Positions 36,932-48,565 of a stretch of 64,000 bases of DNA are shown here, one piece after another. Each line of letters opens with the position of its first letter. Position 1 is the stretch's first letter. A program made the position numbers and the translations under genes. Below the pieces are notes generated by a model. It saw nothing but the letters and a program-made list of their open reading frames with translations. It was not told the DNA's origin and did not search any database. Source of the stretch: Clavulina sp. PMI_390 (lineage: Eukaryota > Basidiomycota > Agaricomycetes > Cantharellales > Hydnaceae); assembly GCA_015039315.1 (NCBI GenBank), contig WIDE01000008.1:486721-550720 (forward strand), written 5' to 3'.

Positions 36932-37277
36932 GATCGAAGTATATATCTCGGTCAAAAGGTCCTTCAAGCGTCTAGGAGTAACTATGAGATGTAGAGAGCT
37001 GCAGACTAGACACTCTATAAGCAGTCTAATGGGTCAAGATCGAAGATGCGACAGCACTTCGTGTGTTTGGTACGACAACAAACCGAGCCAAAAATTACTG
37101 AATTGCATTTTTCTCGACGTCATCGAGATCACTCAAGAGCAAATGCTGGACACCGGACGATGATATTGATTGGAGTCAATTATTCACAGAAAATAGCATA
37201 TTACACATATCTCTCCAAATAGCAGGACTTCACAAGAAATTTGATAGACTATCAAAAGGCCTAGCTTCGGCCGACGG
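36932..37277. other. intergenic between HAD phosphatase and ECM4-type gene
   Basis: This 346-bp stretch is the phosphatase promoter and the 3' flank of the next gene on the same strand. No feature is recognised. Confidence 0.45.
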
Positions 37278-38729
37278 TTACAATGGCTCGATATTCAGCT
37301 TGGGACCAGCAGGGACGATGCGAGTTGAGTTGATCTGATGGGCACAGGTAAAATATATTAGGGAGAGGTGCAGTGAACCACAAAGCGAGAGGTAGATACC
37401 TGAGGATGAGACCAGTAGTAGTGCGTCTTGATGTGGTCGAATTTGGTAGTGTCCTTGAAGGCAGGGTAGTTCCAGTAGAGGTTCTTCATCCAACGGTTGA
37501 TGCTGGGATAGTCGTGCTTTATTGTACGAGATATGAGCTACTTCCCCTAGCTTCATTATTCAAAGGTACTCACGCGAATAGTTCCCAAGTTGCACTTGAA
37601 GTGGCCAACATAGACAGGGTCGAAACGAACGGCCGTCGTGAATAGACGAACGTCAGCCTCCGTGAGTGTTCCGCCAATCAAGAACTCCCTCCCATCAGAA
37701 AGGATCTTCTCAAGGCGGTCAAGCGACTCGAATAGTGGCTTGACATTTGCCTCGTACGCCTCAGTCTTGGTGGCGAACCCGGCTTTATAGACACCATCTT
37801 AGGTAGATGTACAGTTAGTGCCCAACAAACAAGAATGTGTGAAGTTACGGAAGACGCACTATTAACCGTGTTGTACACCCAGTCGTTCAGCTCGTCGATT
37901 TCGGCACGAAGAGACTCCGGATACAGATCGAGCTTCTTTCCGTCACCCTCTGCGAGCAGCTCGTTGAAGCCGCTGTTCAGCACACGAAGGATCTCAGAGC
38001 TCTCGTTGTTCACAATAGTCTGGTTCTTCTTGTCCCAAAGGACTGGGACGGTGAATCTACAGATGATGGCTAGTGAGAAGGGAGCCACTAGTGAAGCGCA
38101 TGAGGAGGGGTGATGTACCGGCCCTTGTATTCGGCATTAACCCTAAAGTAGAGATCACGGATGTGCTTAGAGTCGTAAAGAGGATCGGCTTCTGCTGCTG
38201 GGAAAGGCGCAGTGGGTCCAAAGGGCCAACCGAGGTCGCCCATATAGGGAGACACGGCAGTAACGTCTAGAGAAGCCATTGTTCATTATGAAAGTCCCTC
38301 AGTGAGCGGCAACAAGCTACTATGACGCACCAATGAGCTCCTCTAGACCCTTCAGCTTGCGAGTGATGAGCGTGCGATGGGCCCATGGGCATGCATACGA
38401 GACCTACGTAGATCATACGCGCATTGGTGGTGGCTCTACCAAGTTGTATGCAAGACAAAGTCACTCACATATAGATGATAACGACCCTTCTCAGGTGCGA
38501 AATCGGTGCCTGGAGCAATCGATTCTCGAAAGGACGAGATTTGACGGCGGAAGTGGCCATCATCCGAGGCCCAGGAGGTGATACCCTTGGCTGCGGCTTC
38601 AGTTGTGGACATTGTTCTCGTTAGGAGTTGAACAGGCGAGTGACGAAGATGCGAGCTGGAGAGGCGAAGACGAGGCGCAGTGCAGGAGATGGAGGGGAGG
38701 ATGCGAGTGAGTATGGAAGAATGGCTCAT
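37278..38729 (-). CDS. ECM4: glutathionyl-hydroquinone reductase (Xi-class GST, Ecm4/Gto2 type)
   Basis: Exons carry [14 protein letters not shown], the active-site cysteine in [45 protein letters not shown], and the helical domain with [44 protein letters not shown] and NRWMKNLYW. The CPWAH motif and the [11 protein letters not shown] block are diagnostic for the Xi class, which reduces glutathionyl-hydroquinones. Two starts are possible. An upstream Met at 38729 adds 39 residues ([16 protein letters not shown]...) that are rich in Ser, Arg and Leu with no acidic residues, a good mitochondrial presequence. The inner Met at 38612 ([10 protein letters not shown]) gives a cytosolic form. The feature uses the longer start. 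Confidence 0.92.
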
Positions 38730-39448
38730 CCGGCAAATAAGGGAGCCTTTATACAGGCGGAAGCACAATCGATCGCCTCGGTTCAAGTTGTCTCGCGAGC
38801 CCAATGACGTGCCTTCGCCAGTCAGCGTTGACACCAGCCCTATATGTCGTCAGAGGATCTTCTTTTACAACCGAGTTAGTCAGTAGGAGGGCGTAGCGCT
38901 GAGTTATCGGTTGGGGCTGATGACTTTTTGCTGTTATCTCACTGATTTCACAGCTCGCACAGTTGCTGACAGCGCCCTAGGTCATCAGAATTGCGTCAGC
39001 ACACGTCGTGAACTAACGCAATATCTCCAAACCCCTCACCTTGCTGAGAGTGGCGTAGCTTCCATTACACAGATGACGATAATGCTTATGCCTTTCCTTG
39101 TCTTACTCCTCCACATACTGGCCTTTTCGAATGCTATTCACTGCTCGACGAGCATTCAGTTGATATCGTTGGTTCCCAATAAGCATGACATTCGCCTTGT
39201 CATGTAAGCTCTGTCGGAATCAAGTATGGCTAGGCGGATATTGCTCAACAATTTCTCGATTATTAGGGTGCTATCTCGGTGGTCGGACGACGAACGCAAT
39301 TTTGTGACATGTTGGGAATTGTTTTGCCGACTATCGTGACGTGGGATCTCAACGTTTCACTTGGCGCGTCCAGAGCACACGTCTGCAATAGTCTTGACCT
39401 ATCTTTTACTTGGGAGAAGAGCTTAACCACATAGGTTCACCCTTCAGC
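38730..39448. other. divergent promoter region of ECM4-type and ROT2 genes
   Basis: About 720 bp separate the two divergent starts. An open frame at 38911-39207 begins close to a possible promoter but shows no recognisable protein and is not called. Confidence 0.45.
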
Positions 39449-42400
39449 ATGCGGGTTGCGGCGACGACGTTGCTACTTGCCGCCCTTGTGCAGCCACTTT
39501 TGGCAGCCAAGGATCACGACTTCAAAAAGTGCCACCAATCAGGCTTCTGCAAACGCGGTCGCGCACTATCCGAACGAGCCTATGCTGCTGGCAAGTCATG
39601 GAGCTCGCCCTATTCCATTGATTCCACCGCCCTGTCCTTCTCTCCATCTCATGCATCCTTCACTGCTCCCGTCAAGTCCTCTCTTTACCCCGACATTCGT
39701 TTTGAGCTCAAAGTATCCATCCTGGAAGATGGAATTGCTCGTGTTACAATGGATGAAGTGAATGGCTTGCGCCAGCGCTACAATGAAGCTGCCAAGTGGG
39801 CACTGCTCACCGAGCCTCAGCTGAAGGACGCTTCAAGCGTGAAATGGGAACAGCTTGGCAACAACGGCCGCAAAGCTGTCTACGATGGTGTCGAGCTACG
39901 AATCCAGTACTCTCCCCTCTCCATCTCGTTGTGGCGTGACGGCCGAGAGGAAATTCTCCTCAACGGGAGGGGTCTCCTTCACATGGAGCACTTCCGCTCC
40001 AAAGAGACTATCTCTCCTCCACCAGAGGGTCAGTCCGAGGAAGGCCAAGCTGTTCTGGAAGACGAGTCCTCCAAGGTCAAGCCGACGGCTTGGTTCGAGG
40101 GAGATATGGAAGAGTCATACTGGGAGGAGACTTGGAGCACCTGGACGGATTCCAAGCCCAAGGGTGAGTATTCGTGCCCGAATTGCTGCACCACTACGCA
40201 CTAATTAATCTTGGTTCGCTCTATGTAGGTCCCGAATCCCTATCTATCGATATCGATTTCCCCAACCATGGCCACATCTACGGTATTCCCCAGCACGCTG
40301 CTCCGCTATCCCTTCCCGACACTACAGGCATATCAGCCTTCTTTTCCGAACCTTATCGTCTCTATAATGGCGATATTTTCGAATATCCTGCCTCATCCTC
40401 CGATCTCTCCCTGTATGGATCCATTCCCCTGCTCCACGCCCATTCAACCAAGAGCACCGTCGGTGTATTCAACCTCGTCGCATCGGAGACTTGGATCGAT
40501 ACCTGGCACCCCACCCCCGACAAGTCTACCCAGACCCATTGGATTTCTGAGTCTGGTATTCTAGACGTATTCCTTATTCCTGGCCCGACGCCCGCCGATG
40601 TCATCAAGCAATACGCTCGCTTGACGGGCACAGCTGCTATGCCTGCTCACTGGGCACTTGGTCATCATCAATGCCGGTGGAACTACGTCTCCTCGGACGA
40701 TGTGCGCACTGTGTCCAAGAAGTTCGATGAGGACGATATCCCCATGGATGTTATTTGGTTGGATATTGAGTACTCCGAGGAGCACAAATACATGATTTGG
40801 GAGGACTCTACGTTCCCTGATCCCCTCGAGATGGCCAGCGACGTCGCTACTGTCGGGCGCAAGGTATGTTGATCTTTGTACACATCTTGCGCACGGCTGT
40901 CAGTCCCACTAATCCTCATCACATCGCTCGTCTAGATGGTCGTCATCGTTGACCCCCATCTCAAGCGCGTATCAAACTACCCAGTTTACGATGAAGCTGA
41001 GAAGAATGGCATGATCGTCAAGAAGGCAGGTGGAGATGACTATGAGGGCTGGTGCTGGAGTGGATCCTCTGCGTGGGTGGACTTCTTCAACCCCGCGAGC
41101 ACTGAATGGTGGAGAGGCCTCTTCAGCCTCGTTGATAAGAAGGGCTCGGATGGTTGGAGATGGAGGAAATCGTCGGATACTATGTTCATCTGGAACGACA
41201 TGAACGAGGTATGGTCTTACTTACCTTGCAACTCATAACACTTGATTCACTGTATACACTTCACAGCCCGCTGTCTTCAATGGCCCAGAGATCACAATGC
41301 CAAAGGATAACGTCCATCATGATGGCTGGGAGCACCGTGACGTTCACAACGTGAACGGCATGCTTTTCGTATGTTACCTACTTTCTAACCTACGTTTGGC
41401 CCCAGCTTATTGTGCTCACTCGCCTATAGCAAAAAGCCACTGCGTTGGCGCTCGTCAACCGAACTGGCGATGGAGTCCCCAAGCGGCCATTCGTGCTGTC
41501 TCGATCCTTCTACGCTGGCTCACAGCGGTGGGGTGCTGTCTGGACTGGTGACAACATGGGCACTTGGGAGCACATGGCTGTTGGTATCCCCATCACCCTC
41601 ACCGATAGCATTGCTGGTATCCAGTTCATCGGAGGTGCGTATCTTGATGTGTTTCAGTACAAGAATCTCGGTGCTCATCTCGCTTTGTTTTACCAGCCGA
41701 TGTTGGTGGCTTCTTCGGGAACCCCACGCCCGAGATGCTCGTCCGGTGGTACCAAGTGGGCGCGTTCGCTCCGTTCTTCCGTGCTCACGCCCATATCGAC
41801 ACGAAGCGTCGTGAACCATACCTCATGGACGAGCCATTCAAGTCTATGCTGCGAGATACCCTGCGACTGCGCTACACCCTGTTGCCTGTCTGGTACACTG
41901 CCGCTCGTGAGGCGAGCGCAACTGGGCTGCCGAGCATGAGGTGTGCATCGCTTTTTGGAAGGCAATTGTTCAGATTGTTAATCTTATCATTTTCACTAGA
42001 CCTCAATACTTGATGTTCCCTCAAGATGCTCAAGGTTTCGCGATTGACGATCAGTACTATGTGGGGACGTCTGGTTTGCTCGTCAAGCCGGTCACTCGTG
42101 CTGCCCAAAAGGAGCAAGAAATCTATCTCTCCGATGATGAGGTGTGTGCTCTGTATGAAACCAGAGAGCTTTTTGTGGCGCTCATACACTTGTTCATCAT
42201 AGGCCTACTACGATTATTTCGACTACACAACGTATCATGGCGCACCCAAGGGAATCCACGTTACTGTCCCAGCTCCAATGGAGAAGGTCCCCGTCCTTAT
42301 TCGTGGAGGGTCTATTGTTCCTACCCGCCAGCGTCCTCGTCGTGCCTCCACTGCCATGAAGAACGACCCCTTCACCCTTACCGTTGCTCTTTCTTCCACC

Positions 42401-42916
42401 ACCTCCGATACTCTGGCCGAGGGCGAACTGTATATGGACGATGGCGAGACCTACGCGCATACTCATGGCGAGCTCATCTGGCGCGGCTTCACCGCCAAGC
42501 GTTCTTCAACTGGCAAGACGCGATCAAGCAGGACCACCACTATCACGCTTAGCAGCCGCGATCGCGTTGAGCCTGCACTTAGCAAGGGCGAGCCTATTGT
42601 CGAGGCGAGCAACACCCTCACGGCCCCATCGACCCTCGCACTGGGCAAATATGATCCCGAGAACAACGCGTACGCCAAGCTCATCAGCGATGTCGTCGTT
42701 GTGGAACGCGTCATCGTGTTGGGCTTGCCCAGCAAGCCGACCGCTGTGAAGCTGGCGGGCCGCGACTTGGAGTTCACATATGAAGAGGGTGTATCAGTTG
42801 TGGATCCCAAGATTAAGAAGACTGGGAAGACGGGTGCTGGGAAGGCGAGCAAGCTGGTGATCAAGAACCCCAAGGCGTCGATTGTGGCTAGCTGGGATAT
42901 TACTATCTCTTTGTAG
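39449..42916 (+). CDS. ROT2: glucosidase II alpha subunit (GH31)
   Basis: A cleavable signal peptide ([19 protein letters not shown]) precedes [15 protein letters not shown], the conserved start of glucosidase II. The GH31 barrel shows [27 protein letters not shown], the nucleophile block [14 protein letters not shown] (formed across an intron), and the acid/base region [17 protein letters not shown], then [33 protein letters not shown] and [10 protein letters not shown]. About 960 residues, with a C-terminal beta domain ending ASWDITISL. The enzyme trims the two inner glucoses from N-glycans in the ER. All catalytic residues are present. The stop is 156 bp before the F-box gene, and a duplicated copy of this 3' end occurs at about 45033-45130. 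Confidence 0.96.
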
Positions 42917-43071
42917 ATTCTTTCGTTGCATAAGATTTTTCTTCATTCTATTTCTATCGCCTGCTCGATGTCTTCCTGGAGAAACACTAAGGGACGAGGG
43001 GCGCTCCGAGGCAGTTGAAGTGTTTGCGTTTGTTTCAGTTGGGGCCGTTATGAATCATAGACTTACTCACC

Positions 43072-44754
43072 ATGCTGATCGAACAATCTCAACTAAGAGC
43101 AGTCCAAGTTGCTCATGAAGCTCTCCTCAAATCCATATCATTAACTCTTCAGTCTCCACGCTTCACGCAGCTAAGACACGCGTGGTCGACCTTCGACATT
43201 CCAGAGCGGAAACGTGCAATCGGGTCAATCAACGACCTCACAGCTCAAGTGTTGGAATGTCGACAGCAGGTTGAGTCTTTACAAAGCACTTTGGACGAAA
43301 TTCGTACGCTTTGCGTCTCTGCCGAAGGTGCTTTAGGGATGTGCCTCAATCCCGTAATGGCCTTGCCTGCGGAGCTCATTCAACATATCGCACGTTTTGT
43401 CGTTGAGGCTCCGCGCAAAACAAAACAAATTGTTACACTAGCTCAGGTGTCTCGAATGTGGCGCTCTGTCATCTTTGACATGTCGGAACTTTTTATTTCT
43501 CCAGACTGGACATGGGCTGGCAAGATCCTCGAGCCCTGGATCGCCCGGGCACGCGGACGTTTACTTGAAGCTCATGTCATTATACGGGATGAATCAAAGG
43601 TAGCCCTTACATCGCTGTCACCCTATCTATCGAGGCTTCAACGTCTCTACCTCGTGTCTGAAGACGCTGATGCGCTGCATCAGGCTGGCTGGCAGGAGCT
43701 GATTCTCCAGCACTCCATGCCGGTGGTGACCAACATCCACCTCAGGGGAACAGTCAACAAACGTCTTTCGATTGACCCGTCCAAGACCCCCCTTCTTCAC
43801 ACTCTGCATAGTGTAGCGACACCGACCGCATTCGCCTCTGGCGAGAACCGTGAGGCGGATTTGCGACTCCAGAATCTAGGGTGGAGAGTTCACAGTAATG
43901 AAGACTTCCAACGCCTTACTGAGGCTGTTGCCCTGCAAAACATTGACTTCCATCTAACCTTGTTTGCTCATCAGCGGAGTCCTCTTCCAGACGCATTCGT
44001 CCTTGAGCGGCGGCGCCCAGATCTTTGGAGCCATCTATCTTCCCTTCGAATTCACGGTTTTGTGGGGCGAGATGCTGAATTCTTTGGAACTCTTGTTCAA
44101 CACTTGGACGCCCCCAACCTTCGATCCGTCGAGTTGGTTGATATAACCATCTCGGTGCTCAAAAAGTTTGCAGTAAATTTGGCAAGCTACACTTCCTTTG
44201 ACCTCTAATATTAGCAATTTGAATGACTGGGGATCCATCCTTCATGCTAACCAGCCTTCGGTTACCAACGCTGGGATCGAGAGGTTGCTGATTGCCTCCG
44301 TCGATACAAAGGGTGCTATGAAAATTCTTCTTCAACCGTTTATCGACGACGACCTTCGCGATGATATGAAACTAGCCGCATACAACATTCGTGAATTCGC
44401 TTTTTATGACTTCGACAAATCATCCCCTAACGTCTGGGAAATGCACATGGAATCTCTCAATACATTTGTCCAAGCAAGAAAGGGAGCACTGAAGCGTCTC
44501 GTGCTCCCTCATTCAGTCCAACCAACATCCGATAAAATCACCAGGTCAGAAGAGTCAACAACGTCATATGGGCGACTGACATCTGCGGAAGTTTCGGCGC
44601 TATATGAGCAAGGTGGTCTAGAGGAGGTTTGTCATGTTGTGGTTACCTTAAATTCTTCAAGCTGAGGGTGATTCTCTTTGGCCCACCTGCCCAGATCAGC
44701 TACTGTTACACTCTTGACCACCATGGATTTGAGGGGCCATATCCTCGTTACTAG
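43072..44754 (+). CDS. F-box protein (tandem copy 1)
   Basis: Three exons. The first (43072 to about 44181) opens with MLIEQSQLRAVQVAHEALLK, a heptad-like helix (LECRQQVESLQSTLDEI), then the F-box ALPAELIQHIARFVVE with VSRMWRSVIFD. A leucine-repeat region follows (SPYLSRLQRLYLVSEDA, LASLRIHGFV-like segments, LDAPNLRSVELVDI). The second exon runs from 44255 (PSVTNAGIERLLIA) to about 44628, and a short last exon ends GFEGPYPRY. The donor of intron 1 is either GTAAAT at 44173 or GCAAGC at 44182; both keep frame. This is the large F-box/leucine-rich-repeat type expanded in Agaricomycetes, probably a substrate receptor for SCF ubiquitin ligase. The target is unknown. Copy 2 follows. Confidence 0.75.
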
Positions 44755-45285
44755 TGGATTGGCCCCACACTTGCCTGGAACTGAGTGCGTCTCACCAGTG
44801 ACCGAAGCTCAGGTATGCCTTCGCGGTAGCTCACTATCAGAACCCATACATCATGATTGATGATGCTGATCCTTCTTTCGTTCATTCTTACTTAGTTGTA
44901 TTACTAGTTGGCCCGGAATAATGGTGCACGGAGAAGTCCCTTCCGGGAGCGTTGCTTATCTGGACTGGAGCCCCCATTCAAGTGCAGGGAAACCATCGAG
45001 TACCGCCCCACAGAAGCTAGAATGATAAGCCGCGGGTCGAAGTGCGAGCAGGTGACTGAGAACCCCAAAGCATCACTTGCCGCCGCCAGTTGGAATATTA
45101 CTATCTCTTCATAGATTCTTTCGTAGCTTGGACTTCTTATTCTCTTTATCTACCCTGATTCACATTCACGTTGGAAAACTCTGAGGGATCATTGAGACAT
45201 CAAGACACCGCTTCAGCACAGCTGTTTGCATTTGTTGCAGATGTGCCAGTGGCGGTAAAAACTCTGAGTCATAGACTTGCCCACC
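44755..45285. other. spacer between F-box copies, containing a duplicated ROT2 tail
   Basis: The left part is the 3' flank of copy 1 and the right part is the promoter of copy 2. The ROT2 relic is listed separately. Confidence 0.5.
45033..45130 (+). pseudogene. relic of the 3' end of glucosidase II (ROT2) in front of F-box copy 2
   Basis: The reading frame ends NPKASLAAASWNITISS and a stop at 45114, against [16 protein letters not shown] and a stop at 42916 in ROT2. The DNA also stays similar past the stop (tagattctttcgt in both). The offset from ROT2 to this relic (about 2,198 bp) is nearly that between the two F-box starts (2,214 bp). It is a truncated, non-functional end that came along with the F-box duplication. 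Confidence 0.8.
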
Positions 45286-46852
45286 ATGCTGATCAAACAA
45301 TCCGAGCTAAGCGCAGTCCAGGTCGCTCACGAGGCTCTATTAAAATCCGTTTCGCTTGCTCTCCAATCTCCGTGCTTCACGCAAGTCAGACACGTATGGT
45401 CGACTTTCGACATCCCAGAGCGGAAACGAGCGGTGGAGTCGATCAACAGCCTCACAGCTCAAATATTGGAATGCAGACAACAAATTGAGTCCTTTCAGAT
45501 AACTTTGGATGAGATCCATAACCTCTGCATCTCTACCGAGGGTGCTTTGGCAATGTGCGCCAACCCCATTGCGGCCCTGCCTGCTGAGCTTGTACAACGC
45601 GTCGCACGTTTCGTCGTTGAGACTCCGCGTAAAGCAAAACAAATCACCACGCTAGCTCAAGTGTCCCGGACGTGGCGCTCTATCATGTTCGATATCTCGG
45701 AACATTTCGTCGCTCCAGACTGGACATGGAACCGTGAGGCCCTGGAGGATTGGATCTCTCGAGCACGAGGGCGTGCAATTGAAGCGCATGTCATTGTCCG
45801 AGATGGATCAAATGAAGCCCTTGCATCGTTATCACCATATCTATCGAGGCTTCAGTGTCTACACCTAGTGTCTGAAGACGCTGAGTCATTACATCAAGCA
45901 GGCTGGCAAGAGATGATTTTCCAACATTCAATGCCCATGATGACCAGCATCAACATCGCAGGAGTGGGCAACGAACTCATGTACATTGATCCATCCCAAA
46001 CCCCTATGCTCCACACTCTGCACAGCGTGGCAACCCCAATCGCATTTGGTTCCAGCGAAGAAAAGAGTATAAACTTGCGACTCCGAAATCTTGGATGGAG
46101 AGTTCATAACAATGCAGACCTTCAAAACCTTATCGATGCTGTTTCCCTGCAGACTGTTGACTTCCACCTCACCATGTATGCCCATCAGAATATTCCTCTT
46201 CCAGCTCCGTTCATGTTAGAGCGACGTCATCCCAGCTGCTGGAATCATTTGGCATCCCTTCGAATCCATGGCTTCGTCAACGAAGACCATCAATTCTTCA
46301 TGAGTCTTGTTCACTACCTGGATGCTCCTAACCTTCGATCACTCGAGTTAGTTGATATAACGCTTTCTGTTTTGAGGAGATTTGCTGCGGAACTGGCACG
46401 TAATTCATTGCTTTTGTGATCGAGGCTTTTGATGACTAAAGCCGCGTTCTATCTTCTAGCCTTCAGTCACTAACGCCCGGATCGAGAGGTTGCTCATCGC
46501 CACCGTTGACACCAAGGGTGTCATGAAAAATCTTCTCCAACCATTCATCACTGATAACCATCGCGATGACGCAAAGCTTGTTGCATATAACATCCGTGAA
46601 TTTGTTCTTTGCGATTTTGATGAATCGTCCCCCAACCTCTGGGAACTGGACATAATTTCATTCAAAGCCTTTGTGAAAGCGAGAAATGGCACACTCAAGC
46701 GGCTCGTGCTCCCTTCTTCGCTTCAGCCTGTACCGGAGGAAGTTCCAAAGGTGAAAGGGTCAAAAACGACAGTCCGTAGTGTGGCGTGTAGACGGATGAC
46801 AGCCCCTGAGGTGTCAGAATTATATGAGCAAGGTGGTTTAGAAGAGGTCCGT
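45286..46852 (+). CDS. F-box protein (tandem copy 2), 3' end lost in an N gap
   Basis: The protein is colinear with copy 1: MLIKQSELSAVQVAHEALLK, ECRQQIESFQITLDEI, F-box ALPAELVQRVARFVVE, SRTWRSIMFD, SPYLSRLQCLHLVSEDA and LDAPNLRSLELVDI. Exon 2 starts at 46460 (PSVTNARIERLLIA) and the gap begins just after GGLEEVR. Keeping frame at the first intron requires a GC-AG pair (donor GCACGT at 46396); the nearby GT donor at 46400 leads to an early stop. Synonymous-type differences between copies are frequent, but no internal stop is seen in the exons, so selection has probably kept it. The third exon would lie in the gap. Confidence 0.68.
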
Positions 46853-47433
46853 NNNNNNNNNNNNNNNNNNNNNNNNNNNNNNNNNNNNNNNNNNNNNNNN
46901 NNNNNNNNNNNNNNNNNNNNNNNNNNNNNNNNNNNNNNNNNNNNNNNNNNNNNNNNNNNNNNNNNNNNNNNNNNNNNNNNNNNNNNNNNNNNNNNNNNNN
47001 NNNNNNNNNNNNNNNNNNNNNNNNNNNNNNNNNNNNNNNNNNNNNNNNNNNNNNNNNNNNNNNNNNNNNNNNNNNNNNNNNNNNNNNNNNNNNNNNNNNN
47101 NNNNNNNNNNNNNNNNNNNNNNNNNNNNNNNNNNNNNNNNNNNNNNNNNNNNNNNNNNNNNNNNNNNNNNNNNNNNNNNNNNNNNNNNNNNNNNNNNNNN
47201 NNNNNNNNNNNNNNNNNNNNNNNNNNNNNNNNNNNNNNNNNNNNNNNNNNNNNNNNNNNNNNNNNNNNNNNNNNNNNNNNNNNNNNNNNNNNNNNNNNNN
47301 NNNNNNNNNNNNNNNNNNNNNNNNNNNNNNNNNNNNNNNNNNNNNNNNNNNNNNNNNNNNNNNNNNNNNNNNNNNNNNNNNNNNNNNNNNNNNNNNNNNN
47401 NNNNNNNNNNNNNNNNNNNNNNNNNNNNNNNNN
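46853..47433. other. assembly gap (581 N)
   Basis: An uninterrupted run of N. It removes the end of F-box copy 2 and possibly more. Any open frame spanning it is an artefact. Confidence 0.98.
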
Positions 47434-47622
47434 AAACTCAAGTATTGAAGTGAATTAATGTGTGATAGCCTAGCTGATAATATTAATGGCTTTGAATGAC
47501 TATACACAATCAAAAAATCAAGCGATATTCGAGGCTCCGGATCTTGGGGTTTCGGTTCCGGCGACTCCCACATGCATGCGTGCTTCCACGACAGAAATTG
47601 GCAATGGGCTAGAACGAGCCCT

Positions 47623-48565
47623 TTACAGAGCGGTGATGAGGTCCCAGAGGACGTACAGCTGGGAGGAGACGGAGAGGATGTGTGCGTTGGAGCGGGTGAA
47701 GTCCTCGCCGGCGATGTATGCAATGGGGAAGATGATCTGCTTGCAGAAGAAGGCAAGGAAAAGCCCATCGATCAGGGGAGTGACGGGGCCCTTGAACATG
47801 CCAGAGGAGTGGGTGAAGAGAACCAGGAGGGCAGCGAGGCCAAAGCCTATTTTCGGTTAGGTGGGGGAGGTGGGGGAAAGTGTTGTTAGAGAAATGGATT
47901 CTGTTTTGCTTATGCAGGGTCTAACGTACCGGGGAAGGTCTCAAGGAGCGATTGGTGGGCAGAGACGAGACGGTGGTAGACACCACGCAGCTTTTCCTTG
48001 GTGAGACGGGGAGCTAGCAGAATAGAAAACGGGATTTGAGTCAGAAAGAATAGTCCCGGAAATGAAAAGTCGTGGGGCAAATCACATACTCTGGTTTTGG
48101 TAACCGCGGGGAGTGGTAGACTGGGCGTAGACGGATCCGGTGGCAGAAAGCAGGTAGGTGTTGAAGAACCCAAGTCCAATAAGGACCGCGATCGACTTGG
48201 GAGTGCCTAGAAGGTTTGGAGTCTAAGCACATGGTCGTGTGTATCGGGGTACAAAATACACGAATACTTACGAGGGCCGACAAACTTGTCAAGCGCGAGG
48301 GAGAACAGCCCAGTTGGGCGGGTCAACACGCGGGCGACAGGGATGAGGGAAAGGTAGAATGGGAAGAAGAGTAGGGTGCTAAAATAACATGTTAGGTTAG
48401 ATACTGGTGGGTTTGAGCGGAAGGGAGCAAGGACACCTACAGCTTGTGCAAATGAGGAGGCATATCGACGGTGCCACCCCAGATATATCCCTGGACGAAC
48501 GTCTTGCGCAGAGGCAGCGCATCAGGATCCTCGTCCTTGAGCAATTTGGAGCGCTCGCTGGGCAT
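47623..48565 (-). CDS. MAPEG-like small integral membrane protein
   Basis: The start MPSERSKLLKDEDPDALPL gives a polar N-terminus; upstream in-frame Met codons exist but lack support. Further exons hold LTLLFFPFYLSLIPVA, GTPKSIAVLIGLGFFNTYLL, and the family-like block RLVSAHQSLLETFPGFGLAALL, where an aHQ..LE..P motif is typical of MAPEG proteins. Two more membrane segments follow (IDGLFLAFFCKQIIFPIAYI and the C-terminal SSQLYVLWDLITAL). About four transmembrane helices in ~230 residues fit a glutathione-dependent or eicosanoid-type membrane enzyme, but the assignment is by pattern only. Several short introns interrupt it. Confidence 0.62.

Noticed and set aside
46490..47768. long open frames on both strands across the gap
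   Set aside because: They consist mostly of N translated as X and have no meaning.
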